A stretch of 64,000 nucleotides of DNA from Streptomyces sp. H39-S7 (GCF_027158205.1 NZ_JAPVLU010000027.1:61437-125436), one strand, 5' to 3'. Positions 17,213-25,924 are shown, counted from the stretch's first letter. Program-made: numbers and translations. The notes: generated by a model from the sequence alone, not told the origin.

Positions 17213-17262
17213 CCGCCCAGCACGGGGCCGGGTGACCGAGCCGAACGCCTCGGCCGGTCACC
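16608..17262. repeat. Dense array of GGTCA/TGACC pentamers
   Basis: By eye there are 33 occurrences of GGTCA or its complement TGACC in about 655 bases, mostly in the contexts CGGTCA(G/C) and TGACCGG, some back to back (GGTCAGGTCAG, GGTCAGTGACC). A handful at most would be expected by chance. Spacing is irregular. The array covers the part of the DUF2637 gene that encodes a disordered tail and ends just before the mobC operon region. Confidence 0.75.
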
Positions 17263-17315
17263 CGACCCCGGACACGCGCACCACTACCTTCCGAGACGAA
17301 CCGGAGAGCACTGCC

Positions 17316-17540
17316 ATGCGCACGAAACCCGCAACCTTGGCCGAGGTGGACTCCTGGCTGACCGTGCTGCACCAGCGCGGTCACCTCCACCACGCGGCAG
17401 CCCTGGCGGACGGCAGCTGGAGCGTGCAACGACGCCAGCACAGCCGCCCCTGGACCCTGCACCACCCGGTCCTGGCCATGGACTGGATCGAGGACGTCCT
17501 CCGCGACGCACACCAGCAGGACACGGAGTCGAGCCGATGA
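17316..17540 (+). CDS. Small hypothetical protein before mobC
   Basis: A 74-residue protein (RTKPATLAEVDSWLTVLHQR, then DGSWSVQRRQHSRPW) that looks folded and acidic at its end (AMDWIEDVLRDAHQQD). ATG 17316 is preferred because CCGGAGAG lies eight bases upstream; GTG 17232 in the same frame is an alternative adding 28 residues. Its stop overlaps the mobC start. No family recognised; the position suggests a relaxosome accessory. Confidence 0.6.
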   Translation: MRTKPATLAEVDSWLTVLHQRGHLHHAAALADGSWSVQRRQHSRPWTLHHPVLAMDWIEDVLRDAHQQDTESSR

Positions 17541-18151
17541 CCAGCAACGACCCGGCAGCCACCACACCCGAACCAGTGCGTGATTTCAAGACGGCTCCTG
17601 GCGGAGCAAGTTGTGGGGTGAGGGATCCTTACCCCGCCCTCGCCCCCAAGGGAGCGCGGGCCTCCCGATCGGCAGCAGACCCAGGGGGGCCTGCCGCCGA
17701 ACGGGAAGTCGGCCCAGGGGTGCCGACGACACAGGGCAACGACACGACGCCAACCGCCGCCGCGACAATCGCGCCGCGCCGCCGTCGACTGCGTCAGAGC
17801 GTGCCGCGCCTGAACCGCGTCTGCCCACGCTTCAGCGACAGCGAATGGACCGCGGTCCGAACCGCCGCAGAGGCCACCGACCTCGAACCTGGCGGCTACG
17901 CCGCCGCCGCGGTCCTGGCTACCGCCGCCAGCAACAACCCCACCGCCGCCATCGCCGATTACCGGCGTGGGGTCCAGGAACTCATGGAGTCCAACCGCCA
18001 ACTCGCCGCCATCGGCAACAACCTGAACCAGATCGCGCACTACCTCAACGCCGGCGGTCAACCCGCCGCCGACCTCCAGCAGCTCCTGCGCCGCGTCGAC
18101 GACGCGATCACGATCGTGGACGAAGCGGTGACCTGGCTGGTCCGCCGGTGA
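17537..18151 (+). CDS. mobC: MobC-like relaxosome protein
   Basis: A 204-residue plasmid mobilisation protein. The first 90 residues are disordered; residues 95-200 hold the MobC domain: NRVCPRFSDSEWTAVRTAAE (ribbon-helix-helix-like), then NRQLAAIGNNLNQIAHYLNA, the hallmark of the family. MobC proteins bind oriT and help the relaxase open it. The stop overlaps the relaxase GTG (GTGA). The pairing and order are as in MobA/MobC plasmids. Confidence 0.85.
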   Translation: MTSNDPAATTPEPVRDFKTAPGGASCGVRDPYPALAPKGARASRSAADPGGPAAEREVGPGVPTTQGNDTTPTAAATIAPRRRRLRQSVPRLNRVCPRFSDSEWTAVRTAAEATDLEPGGYAAAAVLATAASNNPTAAIADYRRGVQELMESNRQLAAIGNNLNQIAHYLNAGGQPAADLQQLLRRVDDAITIVDEAVTWLVRR

Positions 18152-19902
18152 TCCCCAAGATCCGCCTCGGCACCGGTGGCACCTACGGCCTGATCCGCTA
18201 CCTGTTCGGAAAGGGCGAACACAACGAGCACACCGACCAGCACGTCGTTGCTTCCTGGAACGACTACGCCCCCGACCCCGGCCGCAATCCCCACCACACC
18301 ATCGCCCAGCTGGCCGGCCAGCTCGATCAACCGGTCAAGGCCCTCGGTGACCGGGCGCCGGCCACCACGTTCTGGCACTGCTCGGTACGCGCCGCCCCCG
18401 GCGACCGCCACCTCGACGACGCCGACTGGGCGGCCATCGCCCGACGTATGGTCCAGGCCACCGGCATCGCCCCCATCGGCGACAGCACCGCCTGCCGCTG
18501 GGTCGCCGTCCGGCACGCCGAGGACCACATCCACATCGCCGCAACCCTCGTCCGCCAGGACGGCCGCCGCGCAGACCTGAAGTTCGACAGGCGCAAAGTG
18601 CAGGCCGAGGCCCGCCTTATAGAAAAGGAGTACGGGCTGCGGCAACTCAACCCGGGGGACGGCACCGCCGCGAAGCGGCCCACCAGTCAGGAGCGCTTCA
18701 AAGCCGAGCGCATGGGCCGTACCGAGACTCCCCGCGAGACCCTGCGCGAAGGAGTCCGCCAAGCGGTCGCCGGAGCCGCCACCGAAGAAGAATTCTTCAC
18801 CCGGCTCCGCGAGGCCGGCCTGCGCGTGAAACTTCGCCACGCTCCCTCGGGTGATGTGCTCGGCTACACTGTGGCGCTACCCGGCGACCGCAACCGCGAC
18901 CGCGAGCCGGTCTGGTTCGCGGGATCCACCCTGGCTCCCGACCTGTCCCTGCCCCGTATCCGCCGCCGTCTCGCCAGCGGAACCCTCGGCGAGGATGCGG
19001 TGCCCGAGGCAACCGCCGGCCAGCCGGACTGGTCACCGCCCGCCCGGGGACGACGCACCGCCACCGGCATCGCCGAGGGCGCCGCGATCGTCTTGGACCG
19101 CGGGGACGACGAAGCGGCAGCGCAACTCATTGGTGTCGGTGAACTCCTCGACGCGGTCGCCAAGACCTCTCCGGCCGCCACCCGAGCCGAAGTGTCGGCT
19201 GCTGCACGCGCCTTCGAACGCGCCACCCGCAGCCACGTCCGCGCCGAGAACGCCGACACCCGCGCGATCCGCTCGGCGGCACGCGGCATCATCCAGGCCG
19301 GCAGCGCACTCGGCCGAGGTGAAGACGGCGGCACCACCGCCATGCTCCTCTCGACCCTCGTCCTGGTCGCCCTGGCAGCCGCCCGCTGGCACTCCGCCCA
19401 CGGTCACGCCCAGCAAGCAGCCGCCTCCCGACAAACCGCAGAACACCTACGAGCCGCCTCCCGCCGGGCCGCTACCGCACCCCTGCAAGCCCTGCGCGAC
19501 CACGGCCGCGCCCTGCCAGAGCCCGAACGACGCAAGCACCACGCCACCATCCGCGCAGCCCTCCCCACACAAGCAGGCGGTACCGACACCGAAGCGGACC
19601 AGGACGCATTGGCCGCCACCCTCGCCCAGGCCGAACAAGCAGGCCACGATCCCGAAGCGCTGCTCCGTCAGGCCATCGGCCAGCGCGAACTGGACAGCGC
19701 AGACGATGTGAACGACGTCCTGGTCTGGCGTCTGCGCCGACTTGCCCAGCTCCCCGCCCACCCAGGCGCAACGGCCCGCCACCCGCGGACCGCTCCCGGT
19801 CGCAACCAGCCGGAGCCAGGACGGTCCGGAGGCCGCAGCACTTCTCCGACAGCTCCATGGATCGCCGGGACGGACCCGCTCAATCGGCCACCGCGCCGAT
19901 GA
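18148..19902 (+). CDS. mobA: MobA/VirD2-type relaxase
   Basis: A 584-residue conjugative relaxase that nicks oriT and stays bound to the 5' end. The N-terminal 250 residues carry the three-histidine metal motif HAEDHIHIAATL (His123, His127, His129) and an N-terminal GTYGLIRYLFGKG, where a tyrosine would be the nucleophile. A segment TAMLLSTLVLVALAAARWH near residue 400 is hydrophobic enough for a membrane anchor. The C-terminal half is helical and then disordered. GTG start coupled to mobC. A strong hairpin follows the stop by 7 bases. Confidence 0.88.
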   Translation: MIPKIRLGTGGTYGLIRYLFGKGEHNEHTDQHVVASWNDYAPDPGRNPHHTIAQLAGQLDQPVKALGDRAPATTFWHCSVRAAPGDRHLDDADWAAIARRMVQATGIAPIGDSTACRWVAVRHAEDHIHIAATLVRQDGRRADLKFDRRKVQAEARLIEKEYGLRQLNPGDGTAAKRPTSQERFKAERMGRTETPRETLREGVRQAVAGAATEEEFFTRLREAGLRVKLRHAPSGDVLGYTVALPGDRNRDREPVWFAGSTLAPDLSLPRIRRRLASGTLGEDAVPEATAGQPDWSPPARGRRTATGIAEGAAIVLDRGDDEAAAQLIGVGELLDAVAKTSPAATRAEVSAAARAFERATRSHVRAENADTRAIRSAARGIIQAGSALGRGEDGGTTAMLLSTLVLVALAAARWHSAHGHAQQAAASRQTAEHLRAASRRAATAPLQALRDHGRALPEPERRKHHATIRAALPTQAGGTDTEADQDALAATLAQAEQAGHDPEALLRQAIGQRELDSADDVNDVLVWRLRRLAQLPAHPGATARHPRTAPGRNQPEPGRSGGRSTSPTAPWIAGTDPLNRPPRR

Positions 19903-19909
19903 CCCGGGC

Positions 19910-19943
19910 AGCCCGACAGGCTAGGACCCCAGCCTGTCGGGCT
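19910..19943 (+). terminator. Hairpin terminator of the mobilisation operon
   Basis: AGCCCGACAGGCT, an 8-base loop AGGACCCC, then AGCCTGTCGGGCT: a perfect 13-bp stem starting 8 bases after the relaxase stop. There is no U-tract, as is common in high-GC actinomycetes, but the stability and position make a terminator the best reading. Confidence 0.75.
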
Positions 19944-20010
19944 GGCCGAAACCCATGGACAGCCGATCTCACCAGCTGTTAGGGATGAAGAAAGCGACCT
20001 TGCACGGGAG

Positions 20011-20418
20011 ATGACGCGCATGCCCAGAACAACCGACCGACGTGTCGAGCCGGACTGCGCCCCGCTGCAGACCGGCCCAGCCGACAGCGATCCCCTGCTG
20101 CAGTGGCAATACGAGGCACAGCCGCCCAGCGGGCCGGGCGCCGTCCGGTGCGCCGGCTATCCGCGCGAACTGGCGATGCGGGGCATCCCCGTTGCCTGCA
20201 CAGCCTGCCGGGCACGCCGAGACTGGCTCCTGATCAATCAGAGCCGGCACGTCTGGGTTCGATGCCGCTGCAGCAACCAGTGGTTGGAGCCCGAGATTAC
20301 CCGCGCCGACTTCGACGCCATGCTCACCGGACCGCACCTGACGAGTTATCCCAGCCTCGAAGCGGCGATGGTCGCGCTCGGATTCGACGGCGCATTCTCC
20401 GGCGCTTACCTCGAATAA
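20011..20418 (+). CDS. Cysteine-rich small hypothetical protein
   Basis: A 135-residue protein with CTACRARRDW and RCRCSNQWLE, a CXXC/CXC arrangement that suggests a zinc ribbon, followed by a helical end (DFDAMLTGPHLTSYPSLEAA). ATG 20011 or 20020 can start it. It lies between the mobilisation terminator and the convergent Gabija pair. No family recognised. Confidence 0.6.
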   Translation: MTRMPRTTDRRVEPDCAPLQTGPADSDPLLQWQYEAQPPSGPGAVRCAGYPRELAMRGIPVACTACRARRDWLLINQSRHVWVRCRCSNQWLEPEITRADFDAMLTGPHLTSYPSLEAAMVALGFDGAFSGAYLE

Positions 20419-20441
20419 CAGTTGCTGAAGCTCGGCCTACC

Positions 20442-22301
20442 TCAGGATGGCATGCGCTGAGCCATCTCCACGAGGAAGTCCGACGTGCCCGAGGAACGCC
20501 AGTAGCCGTTCTTGGTGTGATGGCCGGGACCGTAGATCACGTGCAGGGCTCGTTCCGCGCGGGTAACAGCGACGTAGAACGTCCGGCGCTGCTCTGCGAG
20601 TTCCCTCTCCTTGGGGGGACGCCACGTGCCCCGGTCGTTCACGCTGAATGGAATAATCTCGTTGACGAGGCCGGGAAGGATCACGGTGTCGAATTCCCGG
20701 CCTTTGGCAGCGTGGTAAGTCGTGAGGAGAACCTTGCCAAGCACGGTCTCTCCCTGCGCCAGGTCCTGCAGCGCGAAATCCTTGCGGTGGCACAGGTCGG
20801 TCAGCTCGTCGAGCATGCCGCGATTGTCCGCGTCGGGGTGTGTCTCGGCGACCGTGCCGAGTTCCAGGCTGACGCGTAGCCGTTCCAGCCACTCGACGGC
20901 TGGACCATCCGCTGGGTAGGGCGGGGCTGGGTCGAGGCAGGTCTGCAGGCCTCGCAGCAGTGCCAGGCGGGATGCGGGCGGGGGAAGTTGAGCTTCTTCG
21001 CGCAGCGCCTTGAGGAACTGTTCCAGAGCAGCAAGCGTGGGGGCCTCTACTCGCTTCAGCATGCTGCGTTGCTCGGTGCGGGAGGCGCTGTGGATCTGGT
21101 AGTTCGTCGCGGTGCGGCTGGCGCATCGCTGTACGAATTGGGACAGGGAGCCCTTGGGTAGCTTGTCCTCGCGCTCGAAGCGGAAATCCAGCTGGCGTAG
21201 CGTCAGTTCGTTGAGGAGTTCGGTGAGCAGCGGACCGCGCCGGGGGTAGAGGATGGCGATGCGCTCGGGCTGGACGCCTTGCTGAAGGGCGGACTGGACA
21301 AGGTCGCATGTCTGGCTCGCATGCTTGTCCAATCCACCTTCCACGCCCCAGGCCTGGACATCGCCGGGCGGGGCTCCCTCCCGCGCACGACGCTTGTGTG
21401 TGACTCCGAGCGCTGCCTCAGCAGCTTCGATGATCTCTTGGGCGCTGCGGTAGTTGACCTCAAGAGGGACATCGAGGAAGTCGGTCCGAGCAGCGAGAGC
21501 GGTGAGGTATTTGGCGTCCGCGCCGGTGAAGCCGAAGACGGACTGGTCTGTGTCTCCAACAGCGAACACGCAGATGCCGGCGAGGTCGTGGAGGGCGACG
21601 ATGAGGGCGTGGAGGACACCGCCCATGTCCTGGTACTCGTCAACGATCAGGTGGGGGAAGCGCGCTCGTAGGAGGTCGCGGACGGATTTGTGCTCACGCA
21701 CGATGCCCAGAGCGCGGATCACCATGGCCTCAAAGTCGATCTGGCCGCGCTCCAAGAGCTTCGCCTCGTAGAGCTGCGCTGCTTGTACCTCACGTGGGTC
21801 GAAGTCGTCGAGCGGTTCGTTGCAGGCGATGGCTCGCCGGATCCGGGTGTTCTCGCCGGTGCGGTACTGGGCGAGGACTTCAGCGATGCCGATCTGGTCG
21901 AAGCAGTACTGCAGGAGCGTCTCGGAGGCGGCCTCGCCGAGTACATTGCCGGCCTGCGGCGCCGGCTCCCCGGTGATGGCAGTGAAGGGACGCAGAATCT
22001 CGTTCAGGCAGAAGGCGTGCACGGTGGAGCACACAATGCGGCCCTCGGCCCGGCCACCGCGTCGGAGCACCCGGCGTCGAATTTCATCCGCGGCTGGGTT
22101 GGTATAGGTGATGCAGGCGACAGCGCGGAACGCGGATACCTGTGTCTCCAGCAGGTAGGCGGCGCGGGCGACGAGCGTCTTGGTCTTGCCGCTGCCGGGG
22201 CCGGCCCGCATGACGACGTTCCCGGGGTGGAGAACGGCGGTGCGCTGCTGGGGGTGAAGGGTCCTGAGTTCGTTGAGCAGCGCGTCACTGACCTGCGGCA
22301 T
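20442..22301 (-). CDS. gajB: Gabija helicase GajB (UvrD/Rep-like)
   Basis: A 619-residue superfamily 1A helicase. Walker A MRAGPGSGKTKT is near residue 31-42, motif Ia CITYTNPAA, motif II LIVDEYQDM, motif III GDTDQSVFGFTGAD, motif IV VNYRSAQEI, motif V TTYHAAKGREFD, motif VI YVAVTRAERAL, all in order. ATG 22301 is chosen because GGAGGA is correctly spaced; an in-frame start at 22328 lacks one. It overlaps the GajA gene by 17 bases. In Gabija, GajB senses or processes DNA and cooperates with GajA in cleaving invading nucleic acid; that is known for the family, not shown here. Confidence 0.85.
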   Translation of the reverse strand: MPQVSDALLNELRTLHPQQRTAVLHPGNVVMRAGPGSGKTKTLVARAAYLLETQVSAFRAVACITYTNPAADEIRRRVLRRGGRAEGRIVCSTVHAFCLNEILRPFTAITGEPAPQAGNVLGEAASETLLQYCFDQIGIAEVLAQYRTGENTRIRRAIACNEPLDDFDPREVQAAQLYEAKLLERGQIDFEAMVIRALGIVREHKSVRDLLRARFPHLIVDEYQDMGGVLHALIVALHDLAGICVFAVGDTDQSVFGFTGADAKYLTALAARTDFLDVPLEVNYRSAQEIIEAAEAALGVTHKRRAREGAPPGDVQAWGVEGGLDKHASQTCDLVQSALQQGVQPERIAILYPRRGPLLTELLNELTLRQLDFRFEREDKLPKGSLSQFVQRCASRTATNYQIHSASRTEQRSMLKRVEAPTLAALEQFLKALREEAQLPPPASRLALLRGLQTCLDPAPPYPADGPAVEWLERLRVSLELGTVAETHPDADNRGMLDELTDLCHRKDFALQDLAQGETVLGKVLLTTYHAAKGREFDTVILPGLVNEIIPFSVNDRGTWRPPKERELAEQRRTFYVAVTRAERALHVIYGPGHHTKNGYWRSSGTSDFLVEMAQRMPS

Positions 22302-24276
22302 CCGGGTCCTCCGGCTGGCCGCCGTCATCTGCTCGCGCGGAGAACAACGGCTGGTGTCGGACCTTGTGAGAGATGTCGTTCAGGGCCAGGAACAGGTAGG
22401 AAGCGGATCCTAGAAGGTCAAGCGCGATCTCGTCCACGGCCGCGGCCGGGTCAGTGATCCCCGCAGCCTGGCGAATTAGGGCGGGTAGGTCCGTGGCGCC
22501 GAGGTGGGCGGCGAGACGCTGGGCGAACCGGCCCTTGCCGAGGTCTGAGATGCGGTCGAGCATCTTCTTGCGAGCCCCGCTGTCCACGGTGGAGGCCTGT
22601 TCGTTGGCAACCCCGGCACGGACATCTGCGATCGCCTTGGTGTTACTGCTCAGCTCCTGGAAGGCAGCGATGATTTGTTGCCCGAACAGGGCGCAGAGAT
22701 CAGTCTCAAGGGTTTGAGCTCCGACGAAGACACCACGAGTGCGAAGTCTCCTGACCAGCGGGGTACGGCGCGAGGCGTAGTCACCCGCGTCGATGTCGGG
22801 CAGCTCATCGATCAACGTGCGTAGAGCCCTTCGACTGGCGACAGAGAGGCCGAGTTTCGCGCCCCGCTTGAGCCCAGCTTCGCGGGTGCCACGCGCATCC
22901 GGCGCTGCGTCGCCGTCGGTAATGATCACGTGAGGGGTGTCCAGGCCCCGTGGGCCGAGGAGCGTCCGGTAGGGCTTGAAGTCGGTGCCGTGGACGCTGG
23001 CTACGACGGCTCCATAGGCGTTGAGATCGAATCCTGCGGCAGCGGCCAAGGCGGGCAGTACGTACAACTCGGCCAAGCCTTCGACGAAGATGACCGCGGA
23101 GGCGAAGAGGACCTCGGCGCGGCTGACGTCGATGTAGCGCTCCAGGTCCGCTGCCTCCTTGTCGGTGACCGGCAAACCTGCGGTGCTGACGCCTACGGTG
23201 CCCTGGTCGGTGTCGCGCAGCACGATGAAGGAGCGAATCGGCGTGACCGCGGCGATGTGCGGGCTGTGAGTGGTGAGTGTCAGGGTCGTTCCGCTGCGCA
23301 GCAGGTAGCCGAAGAGTTGGCGCTGCAGGCTGACGTGGAGGTGGGCTTCTGGCTCCTCAATCGCGACGAACGTGGCGACGAACTGCTCGTCGCGGCGCTG
23401 CTGGTTCAAGGCCTCCAAGAGAAGGCCGAGGTAGATGACGTTGGCGCTGCCGAGGCTGGTGTCGGAGATGCCGCGGCGGCGTGCCGAGTCGACGAACAGA
23501 CGGACCGAGCGGATGAGTTCATCCGGCTTGGTGGAGGCGAAGCCAAGGGTGGGCTCGACAGCCATGCGGGGGCCGAACATGCCGGTGAGCCGTTCGGACA
23601 GGTGCTTCTCGAGCTTCGCAACGTTGGCGTCTTTGGTCAGCTGGTCGACGGCTGCGGCGACCGCCGTCGCGGTGTCAGTCAGGTTGTCGGGATCCAGCGG
23701 TAGGCGCTCAAGAAGGTCCCGCAGAGGACTGCGGCGCCACTGCTGGAGGTCCCCCTCGGCGTCCCGCAGGGCGGGCAACACCCGCAAGGCGATCTCGCGG
23801 CGGATGGTGCGGATCCCGGTGCTCTCGTTCTCGCCGCCGAAGAGCGTGAAGTCGTAGTCCTGCGCTGTGAGCGGACGATCGACGGGCCTCACGTCCTGAG
23901 CCGTGGCCTCGATCTCGGTGCGGCGTGCGAAACGATAGGTCAGCCGTGCGGTGTAGGGGCTGAAATCGATGGTCACCCCAGCCAGCACGCTCTTGGCGTC
24001 GATGTCGTCGTCGTATCCCTGCAGTTCGACGACGACCGTGACCTCTGCACCGCCGGCCAGGCCGGCGGGATGTCCCTCCCAGATGTCCTCGGCTCGCAGC
24101 TGGCGCCGTGAGTCTGGGAGCGATGGGTCCAGGACCAGCCGGATCGCTTCCAGCAGGTTCGACTTGCCCACCCCGTTCTCGCCCACGATCACCGCGTGAG
24201 CGGGGAAGTTGTCGATGACCAAGTGGCGGAAGTTGCGGAAGTTCTGGATCTCGATGCGCGAGATGTGCAGGCCCAT
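22285..24276 (-). CDS. gajA: Gabija OLD-family nuclease GajA
   Basis: A 663-residue OLD-family (overcoming lysogenisation defect) protein. ABC-type ATPase: Walker A VGENGVGKSN at residues 31-40, a signature-like region near residue 275 (DTSLGSANVIYLGLLLEAL), Walker B FVAIEEPEAHLH at 303-314, H-loop TTHSPH at 335-340. TOPRIM nuclease domain: VIFVEGLAEL (Glu399) and IITDGDA (Asp454, Asp456). A UvrD-like helicase overlapping downstream is the defining Gabija arrangement. The protein is somewhat longer than the best-studied GajA. It lies in the mobile element, consistent with horizontally carried phage defence. Confidence 0.87.
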   Translation of the reverse strand: MGLHISRIEIQNFRNFRHLVIDNFPAHAVIVGENGVGKSNLLEAIRLVLDPSLPDSRRQLRAEDIWEGHPAGLAGGAEVTVVVELQGYDDDIDAKSVLAGVTIDFSPYTARLTYRFARRTEIEATAQDVRPVDRPLTAQDYDFTLFGGENESTGIRTIRREIALRVLPALRDAEGDLQQWRRSPLRDLLERLPLDPDNLTDTATAVAAAVDQLTKDANVAKLEKHLSERLTGMFGPRMAVEPTLGFASTKPDELIRSVRLFVDSARRRGISDTSLGSANVIYLGLLLEALNQQRRDEQFVATFVAIEEPEAHLHVSLQRQLFGYLLRSGTTLTLTTHSPHIAAVTPIRSFIVLRDTDQGTVGVSTAGLPVTDKEAADLERYIDVSRAEVLFASAVIFVEGLAELYVLPALAAAAGFDLNAYGAVVASVHGTDFKPYRTLLGPRGLDTPHVIITDGDAAPDARGTREAGLKRGAKLGLSVASRRALRTLIDELPDIDAGDYASRRTPLVRRLRTRGVFVGAQTLETDLCALFGQQIIAAFQELSSNTKAIADVRAGVANEQASTVDSGARKKMLDRISDLGKGRFAQRLAAHLGATDLPALIRQAAGITDPAAAVDEIALDLLGSASYLFLALNDISHKVRHQPLFSARADDGGQPEDPDAAGQ

Positions 24277-24641
24277 TAGTCCCCTCGGTGGACTCCGCCG
24301 TGATCAGCAGAGACCAGCATCCCAGACAGCTATGTGGTCCGAGTACAGGTCCACGGTCGCAATCTCACCTAGATTCTCCGCAAGGACAGCCGCCACCAGC
24401 GCGGGGTTCCAGGTGTCGGCACCACCGTCTCCGCAGACTCCCACACCACGGGGGGAGCTACGTGCGCCGGGCGCATCGTGAAGTGATGAGGAGCGCCACC
24501 TACACATCGGTGGCGCACATCGTTGCCGGGTCAGCCGCGCTTGGGGAGATCTCCTCGGAAGTCGCAGCCGGGGCACTCGTCCTCGCCCTGAATGTGGCCC
24601 TCGTAGAGATTCAGCGGTCAGCCGGACGCCGTACGGGCTCG
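24277..24641. other. 365-base interval with an 8-bp hairpin at 24493-24516
   Basis: Between the HTH gene and gajA. GCGCCACC-TACACATC-GGTGGCGC at 24493-24516 is a perfect 8-bp stem with an 8-base loop; it may end the upstream transcript or control gajA. Short frames on both strands (for example minus 24304-24576 ending NLGEIATVDLYSDHIAVWD) are not convincing as genes. The gajAB promoter should be here. Confidence 0.45.
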
Positions 24642-24854
24642 TCAGCTGGAGGTGTGGAGGTCGCTACGGAATCCCCGGCCGAGAGGGGTCCAGCTGTGCA
24701 GGGTGGAGGGTCTCCATCTGGGTCGGTCCGGGATGGTGGTGTCGTCAGGTTCGGGCAGGCTGCCCCGGCTTTTTCGGCTGCGGGCGGCCTGAACGCTGAT
24801 CCCCAAATGCGCGGCGACCTCTGGGTAGCCCCATAGGTGCTGGTCGTCGGCCAT
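24642..24854 (-). CDS. AlpA/excisionase-like helix-turn-helix protein
   Basis: A 70-residue protein consisting of one winged helix: LWGYPEVAAHLGISVQAARS, then KSRGSLPEPDDTTIPDRPRW and STLHSW. This is the excisionase/AlpA-type fold used for DNA bending or repression in mobile elements. Start ATG 24854, with GGGAGGAG five bases before it; an in-frame ATG at 24920 has no such site. Could be an excisionase, but no integrase is in the window. Confidence 0.7.
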   Translation of the reverse strand: MADDQHLWGYPEVAAHLGISVQAARSRKSRGSLPEPDDTTIPDRPRWRPSTLHSWTPLGRGFRSDLHTSS

Positions 24855-24918
24855 GGTCTCCTCCCGGTGCGGTGTCGGTGATGAGCGTACGCAATCGCCT
24901 GTTCGGCGGGCATGCGGC

Positions 24919-24968
24919 AAGGCCGCCCCTGCCGATGCCTGAATCCAGGATCGGTGTGGGGCGGCCTT
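24919..24968. other. Extended three-tier hairpin
   Basis: Outer arms AAGGCCGCCCC and GGGGCGGCCTT, then CCGAT with ATCGG, then CCTG-GATT-CAGG at the tip, together about 20 paired bases within 50. It lies just after the stop at 24981 of the minus-strand gene and before the HTH gene. A terminator is the simple reading; TTTT follows only on the plus strand. An origin or recombination site would also look like this. Confidence 0.5.
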
Positions 24969-24980
24969 TTGCGGGTGGGG

Positions 24981-25310
24981 TCAGCGCTCGGCGAGGTGGT
25001 TGGACAGGTCGAGGGCGGAGGTGGCGATGGAGAGGGCAACGCACAGACCGGCCACCTCGTAAAGGGTGGGGCGGATCAGGCGGGGCCAGTCGTCGGGGGC
25101 GGAGGGCCAGGAGGCGAGGTGGACTTCGATGGCGGCCAGGCCCAGGTGAGCGGTGATGTTCCAGCCGGTGCGGGAGGCGGGCTCCCAGCGCAGGCGGGTG
25201 CGGCCGAGGGGGAGTCGGGGAGCGGGGGCTGGGAGCCAGGAGACGTCGAGTGGTCCGTCGGGGCGGTCGGAGATGCGCTGGACGAGCGCGCCTCCCGCAC
25301 CGTCCGGCAT
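24981..25310 (-). CDS. Hypothetical protein
   Basis: A 109-residue protein: an N-terminal beta-rich part (GPLDVSWLPAPAPRLPLGRT, then LRWEPASRTGWNITAHLGLA) and a helical end TLYEVAGLCVALSIATSALD that could be amphipathic. No family recognised; it looks like the small accessory proteins of actinomycete conjugative elements. The start is uncertain because the ribosome site is weak. Confidence 0.5.
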   Translation of the reverse strand: MPDGAGGALVQRISDRPDGPLDVSWLPAPAPRLPLGRTRLRWEPASRTGWNITAHLGLAAIEVHLASWPSAPDDWPRLIRPTLYEVAGLCVALSIATSALDLSNHLAER

Positions 25311-25397
25311 AGGCCGCAGCGCAACGGTGTGCAGGGGGAGCGTTACGGCAGGTCGTGAGCGGTTCGGAATGAGGGGCCTCCTGTCGGGTGGGGTGGG

Positions 25398-25610
25398 TCA
25401 GGTCCAGGCGAGGGCGTCGCGGACGGTTGCGGGCAGGTAGTCCTCTTGGCCGTCCTCGGCTATGAACGCGACGCCGTCGCGGACGATGACGTCGGTGCCG
25501 AGGTAGTGGGTGAAGGGCCAGTCGGGGTTGACGGCGAGGCGGACCAGCAGGTCGGGGTTGAGGTCCTGGAGCTGGCGGAGCAGGTGGCCGACGGTCAGGT
25601 ACTGGGGCAC
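25398..25610 (-). CDS. Small hypothetical protein
   Basis: A 70-residue acidic protein with a regular helix-strand pattern (LTVGHLLRQLQDLNPDLLVR, then YLGTDVIVRDGVAFIAEDGQ). GGAGGTTCC precedes the ATG. No domain recognised. It is well formed for a small folded protein and is probably part of the minus-strand accessory transcript. Confidence 0.65.
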   Translation of the reverse strand: MPQYLTVGHLLRQLQDLNPDLLVRLAVNPDWPFTHYLGTDVIVRDGVAFIAEDGQEDYLPATVRDALAWT

Positions 25611-25654
25611 GGGAACCTCCGGTGACGGGGAAAGCGCGGATCGCGGTAGGGGCG

Positions 25655-25924
25655 TCAGGGCGTGTCGAGGCGAAGGAGGTCGCCGAGCAACCTCGGCTCC
25701 GGCGGGGTCGGCTTGGGGTGGCTCGCCAGGTGCCGTCTACGGGATTCGTTGACGTAGCCCTTACCGGCGTCCTTCATCTGCCAGTTGCCGCACGAGCAGC
25801 GGGCCTGCGCGTAGGCGCGGCCGGGGCAGCCCTGTGTGAGTGGCTTGCCCGAGGTGGTGTGCTTGTGTTCGGGCGGGCAGGTGGAGTTGTCGGCGTGGTG
25901 GGAGGTCAGTGGAGCGCGGTGCAT
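25655..25924 (-). CDS. Small cysteine/histidine-rich hypothetical protein
   Basis: An 89-residue protein with histidines early (SHHADNSTCPPEHKHTTSG) and ARCSCGNWQMKDAG, a pattern suggesting a treble-clef or zinc-ribbon fold. The end GYVNESRRRHLASH resembles zinc-finger proteins found in Streptomyces transfer regions. Function unknown. Confidence 0.6.
   Translation of the reverse strand: MHRAPLTSHHADNSTCPPEHKHTTSGKPLTQGCPGRAYAQARCSCGNWQMKDAGKGYVNESRRRHLASHPKPTPPEPRLLGDLLRLDTP

Noticed and set aside
24288..24836. A plus-strand frame with SVAHIVAGSAALGEISSEVA that looks locally folded
   Set aside because: No start with a ribosome site near the good part, and the rest overlaps the well-formed HTH gene in antisense.
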